6,602 nt of DNA from Verrucomicrobiota bacterium (GCA_003219225.1 QHPZ01000181.1:1-6602); one strand, 5' to 3'. Numbered from the stretch's first letter, positions 1-5,847 are shown. Program-made: numbers and translations. The notes: a model not told the origin generated them from the letters alone.

Positions 1-666
1 CGGAGCGGGGCTGGGATTCGAGACTTCGGAGATCGTTCCGCCTTTCCACGTCACGATTTCATTGAACGCGCGCATCCCTTCTTTGCCCGGTGCAGTCGCA
101 CGGCGCACCTGCCAGTTCTCAAAAAAAACCCGCGCCTTTTCGCCGTGCGACCCGGTGAACTCGAGCGCGGAAGTCGCGCCGCTCATGCATTTCAGCTGAA
201 TAATATCGGGGATGTGGAGATCGCTGAGCGTGCCGCGAAATTTTTCGCTTTCGGTTTTGCCGGCCGGCCGCAGCACGGCTTGCACCAGTTCGACAAAATC
301 GCGGTGCGGAAATGGTTTCTCCAAAAAGTGAATCCCACCCAGGCCGGTCGCCTGTTTGCGTTGATCGGTCAGATGGACACCGCTCAGCATAATAGCCCGG
401 GCATTCGGATGACTGGTGCGCAGATCGTAAAGGAAGTCCTGACCGAGATCGGAGGTCGCGTCGATATCGAGGACGAAAAGATCGGGCCTGGCGCCCACGA
501 CAAGCTTCTGCGCTTGCGGCAAACTGTGCGCAAGATCAACCCGCGCGGCCGGCGCGGCCTCCCGCAAAGCGTTCGAAATCGCATCGGCCAATTTTTCGTC
601 CGGTTCCAGCACCAGAACGCGGCCTTCGGTTGGTTTTGAACTGTGCTTGGCCTTCTTTTCGTCCAC
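1..666 (-). CDS. Response regulator: receiver domain plus DUF4388 (PATAN-like) domain, 3' end outside window
   Basis: The minus strand is open from the left edge to beyond position 666. From a GTG at 666-664 the visible 222 residues start with a receiver domain (about residues 15-135). It has an acidic pocket LEPDE (20-24), the likely phosphorylated aspartate D67 in FVLDID, S95 in IMLSG and K117 in FLEKPF, so phosphotransfer looks intact. A linker follows, and then a DUF4388/PATAN-type domain begins at about 144 (FRGTLSDLHIPDIIQL), continuing past the edge. DUF4388 is known as a signalling-associated domain in regulators such as PatA. No DNA-binding output domain is visible, so the output may be protein-protein, but the C-terminus is missing. 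The start is uncertain: AAGGA lies only 2 nt upstream of the GTG, the frame stays open further upstream with no ATG seen, and an in-frame TTG (ALLTRN) is an alternative. It lies downstream of the ligase gene on the same strand, 166 bp away. No sensor kinase is visible. Confidence 0.85.
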   Translation of the reverse strand, partial: MDEKKAKHSSKPTEGRVLVLEPDEKLADAISNALREAAPAARVDLAHSLPQAQKLVVGARPDLFVLDIDATSDLGQDFLYDLRTSHPNARAIMLSGVHLTDQRKQATGLGGIHFLEKPFPHRDFVELVQAVLRPAGKTESEKFRGTLSDLHIPDIIQLKCMSGATSALEFTGSHGEKARVFFENWQVRRATAPGKEGMRAFNEIVTWKGGTISEVSNPSPAP

Positions 667-725
667 GTTCCTTGTTAGCAATGCCTGCTTCTCATCAAAT
701 GCAAAGAATTTTTCGCGTTCCTTAT

Positions 726-812
726 CATGTCGAGCCGAGTCGAGACATCTCGCCTGTTGAGGTCGAATCGCTCAGCAAAAGATTGAGAGATTCCTCGACT
801 TCGCCCGGAATG
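726..812. repeat. Inverted-pair dispersed repeat (REPIN/MITE-like)
   Basis: Two 26-nt arms, 726-751 and 787-812, match in inverted orientation at 19 of 26 positions, separated by a 35-nt spacer. The shared core reads roughly CGAG..GAGTCGAG..ATCTC in one arm, and the other arm ends in CGACTTCGCCCGGAATG. I recall similar arms (CGACTTCGCTCGGAATGACA type) as very common repeats in environmental bacterial genomes; this is memory, not a search. The element fills most of the gap between the ligase stop and the response regulator start, so it may lie in the 5' leader of the latter. Confidence 0.65.
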
Positions 813-832
813 ACAAAAAAGCAGATTGTGCA

Positions 833-2245
833 CTAACGATCAGCAAATCGCTGCGCCAGCTCACGCCGGCTCGTCTTGCCGCGCTCAGTCACCGGGATTC
901 GCGCGACAAAGAAAATTCGCTTCGGCGCCTGCCACGAGCTCAGCGTTTCCCGACAAAATTGCAGAAGCACAGCCTCGTGGACATTCGGCTCAGCGACGAC
1001 ACAGGCCGCGACCTCTTCGGTGCGCCGCGCCGATTTGCGTCCGAAGACGACCGCCTCGCGCACACCGCCGAAGCGTAGTAAGCACGCTTCCACTTCGGCC
1101 GGGTTCACCTTTCTTCCAGCCACGTTGATCAGATCCGACACGCGGCCGACGAGGCGAAATCCGGCCGGCGTTTTTTCCAACAAATCATCCGGCACAAAAC
1201 AACCGTGCCCGAGTTTCTCCTCCTCCAGTTCGGGGAAATAAGCGTCGCCGACCGCGGCGCTCCGAACCCGCACCTGAGTTGATGTCGCCTGTGACTCGAC
1301 AAGCTCGAGAGCAACATTCTTCATCGGCTGGCCCACAAAACCTTCGCTCTCGTTAGCTACTTCGCGGTCGTAACAAATCCCGCCGCACTCCGATGCCCCG
1401 TAAAAGGAGTGAATCGGCAGGTTGAATTTCTCCCGAAACTTTCGCGCGGCCGCGATTGGCAACGGCGCGCCGGCCGAAATGCAAAGCCGCAGTTCGGGCA
1501 ATGCCGGCACGTCGTCAATTTCGACCAGCGCCTGGTAAAAAACCGGTGTGCCCGGAAAAACGGTCGCGCCGGTTCGGGCAAGATCGACAATCAGCGCGCG
1601 CGGTGTTCGGTCGCGGCTCAACACCAGCGGCACGCCGCGCGCGATCAGCGGAGTGAGCAAGTTGCTGAAGCCGTAGGAATGCGACAGCGGGATTGCGCCA
1701 AAATTAAGATCGACATCTTCGATCGCCATCGTGTCGCAAATCTGTTCGCAATCGGCCAGCAGCTGCTCGCTGCGAAAACGGATCGCGCGCGGCATGGCCG
1801 TCGTGCCCGAGGTGAGCTTAAGAAGAGCCGGAGGATTGTCGGACCACTGAGGTGTAGCTGCCTGTGCCAGTCCGGCTCGGACCGTATCTGCCGGCAGAAT
1901 TCGCAAATCTCTGCCGCCCGAGACGGCGGCAGCTACAACGCCGCAGGTTTTGAACGCCGCGTCGCGCTGTTGCTGGCCGACCGATTCGTCCAGCGGCAAG
2001 ACAACGACTCGGCATCGCAAACACGCCAGGAAAATCGCCGGCCAGGCATCATCATTCCCAATCTGCACGGCCACAACGCTGCCCGCCGGAAACTTGTCGA
2101 TCTTCCCTTCGAATACGCGCATCTGTTGTTCGATTTCGCGAAAACTCCGCACCGCGTTGCCCCGCGTGCTGAAAATCGCGGGTGAATCACCCTTGCGCGC
2201 GAGCGTTTCCTCCCAGGCACCAAGCAGCGGGTCCTGCGGTTTCAT
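833..2245 (-). CDS. AMP-forming acyl/aryl-acid-CoA ligase (class I adenylate-forming enzyme)
   Basis: This is a complete 470-residue member of the ANL superfamily. These enzymes activate a carboxylic acid with ATP to an acyl-AMP and usually transfer it to CoA or a carrier-protein thiol. The core motifs are present in order: P-loop TSGTTAMP (145-152), PLSHSYGF (186-193), FYGASE (281-286), the ribose-binding acidic region FVPDDL (350-355), hinge GRVSDLINVAGRKVNP (367-382), and the A10 motif PVTERGKTSRRE (451-462) with K457 as the likely catalytic lysine. Nothing suggests loss of activity, although the P-loop has AMPR where GxPK is usual. The substrate cannot be read from sequence; fatty acid, aromatic acid and carrier-protein loading are all possible. 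Residues of roughly 103-131 are encoded by a palindromic repeat (see 1853-1937). The ATG at 2245 starts 50 bp from the divergent rpmE start. No clear ribosome binding site is seen. Confidence 0.88.
   Translation of the reverse strand: MKPQDPLLGAWEETLARKGDSPAIFSTRGNAVRSFREIEQQMRVFEGKIDKFPAGSVVAVQIGNDDAWPAIFLACLRCRVVVLPLDESVGQQQRDAAFKTCGVVAAAVSGGRDLRILPADTVRAGLAQAATPQWSDNPPALLKLTSGTTAMPRAIRFRSEQLLADCEQICDTMAIEDVDLNFGAIPLSHSYGFSNLLTPLIARGVPLVLSRDRTPRALIVDLARTGATVFPGTPVFYQALVEIDDVPALPELRLCISAGAPLPIAAARKFREKFNLPIHSFYGASECGGICYDREVANESEGFVGQPMKNVALELVESQATSTQVRVRSAAVGDAYFPELEEEKLGHGCFVPDDLLEKTPAGFRLVGRVSDLINVAGRKVNPAEVEACLLRFGGVREAVVFGRKSARRTEEVAACVVAEPNVHEAVLLQFCRETLSSWQAPKRIFFVARIPVTERGKTSRRELAQRFADR
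1853..1937. repeat. 85-bp palindromic repeat inside the ligase coding sequence
   Basis: The ends are perfect 10-bp inverted repeats: TGTAGCTGCC (1853-1862) and GGCAGCTACA (1928-1937). Inside the right end is a perfect 8-bp stem, CTGCCGCC (1911-1918) with GGCGGCAG (1925-1932) and a 6-nt loop. A 10-bp palindrome CTGCCGGCAG lies at 1888-1897. The element is translated in the ligase frame as residues of roughly 103-131, an Ala/Gly-rich stretch just before the ATP-binding P-loop. It shares TGTAG...CTACA ends with the repeats at 2532-2590 and 6225-6309. Confidence 0.65.
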
Positions 2246-2248
2246 CCC

Positions 2249-2277
2249 TTGCGCGAAATGGTGCGCGCGATTAGATT
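2249..2277 (+). promoter_or_regulatory. Possible weak sigma70-type promoter for rpmE
   Basis: TTGCGC (2249-2254) and TAGATT (2272-2277) are separated by 17 bp, placing a start about 12 nt before the rpmE ATG. The matches to consensus are only 3/6 and 4/6, so this is a candidate suggested mostly by its position in the 50-bp divergent gap. Confidence 0.22.
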
Positions 2278-2295
2278 CCGCGCTCTTCCTTCAGC

Positions 2296-2523
2296 ATGAA
2301 AACGGGCATTCATCCGGAATATTACGAGACCGATATGGTGTGCGCGTGCGGTGCGGTTTATCACACGCGCTCGACGCGCCGTGACATTAGAATCGGTATC
2401 TGCGCTCGTTGTCATCCGTTTTTCACCGGCGAGCAAAAATTCGTCGATACCGCCGGGCGCGTCGAGAAATTCGCCCGCCGGTATGGCAGTACCAAGGCCG
2501 CGCGCAGCGGCAAAAAAGCTTAG
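2296..2523 (+). CDS. rpmE: 50S ribosomal protein L31, zinc-binding type
   Basis: This 75-residue protein matches bacterial L31 over its full length. It opens with the family's MKxxIHPEY start, has CAC (C16, C18) and CARC (C36, C39) as the four-cysteine zinc set, and carries the diagnostic HPFFTGEQKFVDTAGRVEKF stretch (40-59). L31 sits on the large subunit and contributes to a bridge between the ribosomal subunits. Retention of all four cysteines makes it the zinc-containing (C+) form rather than the zinc-free paralogue made under zinc starvation. The C-terminus carries a short basic tail (SGKKA). The ATG at 2296 is favoured because the family consensus begins there; no Shine-Dalgarno is evident. 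It is the first gene of the apparent rpmE-prfA-prmC-murA cluster, with 66 bp to prfA occupied by a repeat. Confidence 0.95.
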   Translation: MKTGIHPEYYETDMVCACGAVYHTRSTRRDIRIGICARCHPFFTGEQKFVDTAGRVEKFARRYGSTKAARSGKKA

Positions 2524-2531
2524 CTGAGCTT

Positions 2532-2590
2532 TTGTAGAGGCGTTCGCCGCGGTGAACGCCTTTCGGCGGCTGACACAGCCGCCGCTACAA
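2532..2590. repeat. Double-hairpin REPIN-like repeat between rpmE and prfA
   Basis: TTGTAG (2532-2537) and CTACAA (2585-2590) form the inverted ends. Between them are two perfect hairpins: GGCGTTC (2539-2545) with GAACGCC (2554-2560), and GGCGGCT (2565-2571) with AGCCGCC (2577-2583, 5-nt loop). The last A of the element is the A of the prfA ATG. The element takes up nearly all of the 66-bp gap, and no purine-rich ribosome binding site remains. It could attenuate, terminate or protect the transcript, but lacks the T-run of a standard terminator. Confidence 0.7.
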
Positions 2591-3690
2591 TGTCCATGGA
2601 CTTCGACACTTTAATTCAACGCAAGCGCGAACGCTTCCAGGAACTCGAAACCGAGGTCGCAAACCCGGCGTTGTTTTCAAACCGCAAGCGCGCGGGCGAG
2701 ATCATGCGCGAGCACGCCAGCATCAAGGCGCTGCTCGCGAAATCGGATGAGCTCGAGCAAGCGCGCAAACAACTCGACGACACGCGCGAGCTCGCCTTGT
2801 CGAACGACGTCGCGATTGCCGCGATGGCCGAGGATGAAATCGCCGATCTTGACAAGCGCGTCACCGATCTTGAGCGCGAATTGCAGATTGAACTGTTCCC
2901 GCGCGACGAGCACGAAGATCGCGATGCCATCATCGAGATCCGCGCGGGCACCGGCGGAAATGAAGCCGCTATTTTTGCGGCCGATCTTTACCGGATGTAC
3001 AACCGCTATGCCGAAGCGGCGGGATTGAAGACGGAACAACTCGCAGCGAGCCCATCGGAGCTTGGTGGCTTCAAGGAAGTCATCTTCAGAGTATCGGGCG
3101 AATCGGTTTTCCATAAGCTGCGCTACGAAAGCGGCGTGCACCGCGTGCAGCGCGTGCCCGCGACCGAAGCCCAGGGGCGGATTCACACTTCCACCGCCAC
3201 CGTCGCCGTCTTGCCCGAGGCCGAAGATGTCGATCTCGAATTGAAGCCGGAAGAGTTGCGGATCGAAGTGTCCCGCGCTGGCGGACCGGGTGGTCAGGGC
3301 GTGAACACGACCGATTCCGCCGTGCAGGTGCTCCACATCCCCACCGGCACGATGGTGCGATGTCAGGACGGCCGCAGCCAGATCAAGAACAAGGAACGCG
3401 CCTTATCGATCTTGCGGGCGCGTCTGCTCGAGCGCAAAGAGCGCGAGGAAGCCGAGAAATACAGCGCCCAACGCCGCGGCCAGATCGGCACCGGCGGGCG
3501 CGAAGAAAAAATCCGTACCTACAATTTCCCGCAAAACCGCGTCACCGATCACCGCATCGGTCTGACCCTCTATAATCTAGATCGCGTCATGGACGGCAAC
3601 CTTGACGAGTTGATCACCGCCTTGCAAACCGCCGATGTGGCGGAGCGGTTGGGAGGTGCTTTGGAGGGCGCTGCGCCGTCAGCGCCTTAG
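2590..3690 (+). CDS. prfA: Peptide chain release factor 1 (RF1)
   Basis: The 366 residues are a full-length RF1, the cytoplasmic factor that reads UAA and UAG in the ribosomal A site and triggers release of the finished protein. Residues 1-100 are the helical domain. RAGTGGNEAA (118-127) opens the central domain. The stop-recognition tripeptide is PAT (190-192), the RF1 version rather than the SPF of RF2. GGPGGQ (231-236) carries the catalytic glutamine Q236, the target of PrmC encoded next door. RTYNFPQNRVTDHRIGLTLY (309-328) is the usual C-terminal signature. Two starts are possible: ATG at 2590 or ATG at 2596 (MDFDTL), which fits the family start slightly better. The tail EGAAPSAP is partly encoded by a hairpin (3667-3686). 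The gap to prmC is 35 bp. Confidence 0.96.
   Translation: MSMDFDTLIQRKRERFQELETEVANPALFSNRKRAGEIMREHASIKALLAKSDELEQARKQLDDTRELALSNDVAIAAMAEDEIADLDKRVTDLERELQIELFPRDEHEDRDAIIEIRAGTGGNEAAIFAADLYRMYNRYAEAAGLKTEQLAASPSELGGFKEVIFRVSGESVFHKLRYESGVHRVQRVPATEAQGRIHTSTATVAVLPEAEDVDLELKPEELRIEVSRAGGPGGQGVNTTDSAVQVLHIPTGTMVRCQDGRSQIKNKERALSILRARLLERKEREEAEKYSAQRRGQIGTGGREEKIRTYNFPQNRVTDHRIGLTLYNLDRVMDGNLDELITALQTADVAERLGGALEGAAPSAP
3667..3686. repeat. Hairpin overlapping the prfA 3' end
   Basis: GGCGCTG (3667-3673) and CAGCGCC (3680-3686) form a perfect 7-bp stem with a 6-nt loop, ending just before the TAG of prfA. It encodes the last residues of RF1. No T-run follows, so it looks more like a repeat or transcript-stabilising hairpin than an intrinsic terminator. 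Confidence 0.5.
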
Positions 3691-3725
3691 CTTACAGGCG
3701 CGATCAGGCGCGTTCACTCATCCAA

Positions 3726-4562
3726 ATGACTGTTCTGGAGGTGCTGCAACGGAGCACTGAATATCTGAATAAGCGCAAGATCGACAATCCGCGGTTAAAC
3801 GCGGAGCATCTGCTGGGGCACGTGCTGGGGCGGACGCGGATGGAGCTTTATCTCGACTTCGAGAGGACCCTCGGCGAATCAGAGTTGGTCCCGTTGCGCG
3901 AATTGATCCGTCGTCGCGGTGAAGGCGAACCGCTCCAGCATTTGCTGGGCACGGTGGAATTTTGCGGACTGACTTTTCTGTGCGACAAACGCGCGATGGT
4001 GCCAAGGCCGGAAACAGAGGAGCTCGTTGAGCTCCTCAAATCCCAAATCCCAAATCCCAAATCCCAGATTTTGGACGTCGGAACGGGTAGCGGAGTGATA
4101 GCTCTGAGTTTGGCTGTGAAATTTCCCGAGGCAGAGGTTCTCGCTGCGGACATTTCGGAGGATGCGCTCGCGCTGGCACGGGAAAATGCGGAACGACTCG
4201 GATTGAGCGCCCGCGTGCAGTTTCGGAAAAGTAATCTGTTGGACGGCGTCGATGGCTCGTTCGATTTGATCGTGGCGAATCTGCCGTACATCCCGAGGAA
4301 GGATCGACAATCACTCGCGCGCGAGGTTTTACACGATCCAGAGGTGGCGCTTTTTGCGGGCGAGAGCGGCGATGAACTGGTGCGCGAGTTGATCGAGCAG
4401 GCGCCGGCTCATCTTAAACCGGGCGGGTTACTCGCGCTCGAAGTTGGCATCGCTCAAGCTGCCTCTCTCACCGGCTTGCTGCGCAAAAAAAATTACCACG
4501 ACATTGAGTCGAAAAACGATTATTCAGGTGTAAACCGGTTTTTGTTGGCCAGGTATGGATAA
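3726..4562 (+). CDS. prmC: Release factor glutamine N5-methyltransferase
   Basis: PrmC (HemK family) uses S-adenosylmethionine to methylate the glutamine of the GGQ motif in release factors, raising termination efficiency; its substrate RF1 is the preceding gene. The 278 residues show the N-terminal helical substrate-binding domain (about 1-75, with PLQHLLG at 69-75), the PRPETEEL hallmark (93-100), SAM-binding motif I LDVGTGSG (116-123), ADIS (141-144), and the catalytic tetrapeptide at 185-188, here NLPY rather than the usual NPPY. The C-terminal strand region includes SGVNRFLLA (267-275). Residues 105-115 (KSQIPNPKSQI) between PRPETEEL and motif I are mostly encoded by a 7-bp tandem repeat. 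The ATG at 3726 gives a family-typical N-terminus; no strong ribosome binding site is seen. The last 8 bp overlap murA. Confidence 0.94.
   Translation: MTVLEVLQRSTEYLNKRKIDNPRLNAEHLLGHVLGRTRMELYLDFERTLGESELVPLRELIRRRGEGEPLQHLLGTVEFCGLTFLCDKRAMVPRPETEELVELLKSQIPNPKSQILDVGTGSGVIALSLAVKFPEAEVLAADISEDALALARENAERLGLSARVQFRKSNLLDGVDGSFDLIVANLPYIPRKDRQSLAREVLHDPEVALFAGESGDELVRELIEQAPAHLKPGGLLALEVGIAQAASLTGLLRKKNYHDIESKNDYSGVNRFLLARYG
4038..4065 (+). repeat. Heptanucleotide tandem repeat (AAATCCC x4) inside prmC
   Basis: Four perfect head-to-tail copies of AAATCCC run from 4038 to 4065. They encode residues 105-113 of PrmC (KSQIPNPKS) in the linker before the SAM-binding motif. Because 7 is not a multiple of 3, gain or loss of one copy would shift the reading frame; a change of three copies would add or remove 7 residues. 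Confidence 0.9.
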
Positions 4563-5118
4563 AATCCGCATCCAAGGGGGGCGACCGCTTTCCGGGACGA
4601 TTAAGGTGAGCGGCTCGAAAAATTCGGCCCTGCCGATCCTGGCGGCGACTTTGCTCACCCACGAGCCGTGCACAATTCATCGGGTGCCGGACCTCAGCGA
4701 CACGCATTACATGCTCCAAATCCTGGTGCATCTCGGCGCGCAGGTGGAGCGCGCCAGTGGCGTCGTCACGGTCGCGGCCGAAAAGATCGCGTCGGTTGCG
4801 CCCTACGACGTGGTTCGGAGGATGCGCGCGTCGGTTTGTGTGCTCGGTCCGCTGCTCGGCCGTTGCAAGGAAGCGACGGTCTCGCTGCCGGGCGGCTGCG
4901 TCATTGGCGATCGTCCGATTGATTTGCATTTAAAAGGATTTGAGGCGCTTGGTTCGGCGGTTCGCGTGGAAGGCGGTAACATCAAAGTATTCGCGCCGAA
5001 ATTAACCGGCGCAGTCGTCAATCTTCGCGGAAAATTTGGGCCCACTGTTCTCGGCACCGACAACGTGATGCGCGGCGCAGGAACCGGAGGTTGTCGATCT
5101 TGCCACGTTCCTCAATAA
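4555..5118 (+). CDS. murA: MurA N-terminal fragment (upstream reading frame of the broken gene)
   Basis: This is the reading frame as it stands: 187 residues. Residues 1-172, ending at NVM, are normal MurA, including catalytic C115. The last 15 (RGAGTGGCRSCHVPQ) are out-of-frame nonsense translated after the deletion. If expressed alone it would lack most of the second half of the two-domain fold and should be inactive. Confidence 0.7.
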   Translation: MDKIRIQGGRPLSGTIKVSGSKNSALPILAATLLTHEPCTIHRVPDLSDTHYMLQILVHLGAQVERASGVVTVAAEKIASVAPYDVVRRMRASVCVLGPLLGRCKEATVSLPGGCVIGDRPIDLHLKGFEALGSAVRVEGGNIKVFAPKLTGAVVNLRGKFGPTVLGTDNVMRGAGTGGCRSCHVPQ

Positions 5119-5119
5119 G

Positions 5120-5773
5120 ATGGGGGCCAAAATCGAAGGCGCAGGGACGCGGCGTTTGATTATTGAAGGCGTACCGGAGTTGCACGGCGCCGCGCACGAG
5201 ATTATTCCCGATCGAATCGAAACGGGCACATTCCTCGTCGCCGGAGCGATCTGCGGAAAGGGGATCACCGTAGCGCGCGCCGAGCCTGAACATGTGCAAT
5301 CCGTCACAGCCGCGCTAGCGACGTGCGGATTCAGGATCAACCCCGAGCGCGATTCCATTTCGGTTTATCCGAACGGCGTGCCGAAGCCAGTCGAGCTCGG
5401 CACGGCGCCGTATCCTGGTTTCCCTACCGACATGCAGGCGCAAATGTGCGCGCTCCTTGCCACGACTGAAGGCACGAGCATGATCACGGAAAATATTTTT
5501 CCGCAGCGCTACATGCATGTCGCCGAGCTGAAACGCATGGGCGCGCGGATGCAGTTGGACGGTGCAACTGCGGTGATCGACGGAGTCGACCGTCTCCTCG
5601 GCGCGCCGGTCATGGCAAGCGATCTGCGCGCTTCGGCGGCGCTCGTGCTCGCCGGATTAAAAGCCGACGGGGTTACCGAAGTCAGCCGCGTCTATCACAT
5701 CGACCGGGGCTACGAAAACCTGGACGAAAAATTGCGCGAGCTCGGCGCGGAAATTGAGCGCGTGAAAGAGTAG
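5120..5773 (+). CDS. murA: MurA C-terminal fragment (downstream reading frame of the broken gene)
   Basis: From the ATG at 5120 there are 217 residues of normal MurA, from MGAKIEGAGT to IERVKE. They include FPTDMQAQ, the conserved R in YHIDRGYENL, and DLRASAALVLAG. The homology begins 16 codons earlier at 5072 (AAQEPEVVDLATFLNK), with no start codon there, so the ATG is an internal methionine and probably not a natural start. No convincing ribosome binding site precedes it. Confidence 0.65.
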   Translation: MGAKIEGAGTRRLIIEGVPELHGAAHEIIPDRIETGTFLVAGAICGKGITVARAEPEHVQSVTAALATCGFRINPERDSISVYPNGVPKPVELGTAPYPGFPTDMQAQMCALLATTEGTSMITENIFPQRYMHVAELKRMGARMQLDGATAVIDGVDRLLGAPVMASDLRASAALVLAGLKADGVTEVSRVYHIDRGYENLDEKLRELGAEIERVKE

Positions 5774-5796
5774 CGCAAGGCTCCGGCTTGCGTTTT
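5774..5796 (+). terminator. Possible terminator after murA
   Basis: CGCAAG (5774-5779) pairs with CTTGCG (5787-5792) around a 7-nt loop, directly after the murA TAG, and is followed by TTTT (5793-5796). The stem is short and the T-run minimal. It is adjacent to a related hairpin at 5803-5819, so it may instead be half of a dispersed repeat. Confidence 0.35.
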
Positions 5797-5802
5797 GAGA
5801 CG

Positions 5803-5819
5803 GCAAGCGAGACGCTTGC
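5803..5819. repeat. Second hairpin of the murA-DUF4870 spacer
   Basis: GCAAGCG (5803-5809) and CGCTTGC (5813-5819) form a perfect 7-bp stem with a 3-nt loop. Its arms resemble those of the hairpin at 5774-5792 (CGCAAG/CTTGCG), so the pair looks like a two-hairpin repeat unit. It leaves only 14 bp before the ribosome binding site of the next gene. Confidence 0.5.
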
Positions 5820-5833
5820 GTTACTTTATACCG

Positions 5834-5840
5834 AAAGGAG
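5834..5840 (+). promoter_or_regulatory. Ribosome binding site that sets the DUF4870 gene start
   Basis: AAAGGAG at 5834-5840 lies 7 nt before the ATG at 5848. It is the clearest Shine-Dalgarno in the window and rules in favour of this ATG over an in-frame TTG at 5788 that lies inside the upstream hairpin. Confidence 0.8.
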
Positions 5841-5847
5841 AACCATC

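Larger units (their letters stand above)
4555..5773 (+). pseudogene. murA: UDP-N-acetylglucosamine 1-carboxyvinyltransferase, broken by an internal frameshifting deletion
   Basis: MurA transfers enolpyruvate from phosphoenolpyruvate to UDP-GlcNAc, the first committed step of peptidoglycan synthesis, in the cytoplasm. Both halves are well conserved. The first has K22-N23 (SGSKN), R91 and the active-site C115 in PGGC (112-115), the residue fosfomycin attacks. The second has FPTDMQAQ, DLRASAALVLAG and YHIDRGYENL. The frames do not join. After GTDNVM (ending 5070) one base intervenes, and the family sequence resumes in another frame at 5072 as AAQEPEVVDLATFLNKMGAK. About 14 family residues (MAATLAxGTTVIEx type) are missing, implying a deletion of about 41 bp. 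It could be a real lesion, with murA present elsewhere, or an assembly or read error. The ATG at 4555 overlaps the prmC stop (ATGGATAA), suggesting translational coupling. Confidence 0.85.

Noticed and set aside
145..639. Plus-strand 164-codon open frame
   Set aside because: It is antisense to the response regulator, whose receiver and DUF4388 motifs are clear on the minus strand; the plus-strand translation shows no recognisable domain.
1409..2185. Plus-strand 258-codon open frame
   Set aside because: It lies wholly antisense to the ligase with all its ANL motifs; the translation is Arg/Gln/Ala-rich, typical of a GC-rich shadow frame.
2677..3336. Minus-strand 219-codon open frame
   Set aside because: It is antisense to prfA, which is conserved end to end; no domain is recognisable in this frame.
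4038..4065. CRISPR or array-like repeat
   Set aside because: The unit is 7 bp, perfectly tandem with no spacers, and lies inside the prmC frame.
5060..5080. Programmed ribosomal frameshift joining the two murA halves
   Set aside because: There is no slippery heptamer at the junction, and a frameshift would not restore the roughly 14 missing conserved residues.
5788..5847. TTG start giving a 20-residue N-terminal extension of the DUF4870 protein
   Set aside because: The TTG lies in a hairpin arm with no ribosome binding site, while the ATG at 5848 has AAAGGAG at ideal spacing and matches the family start.
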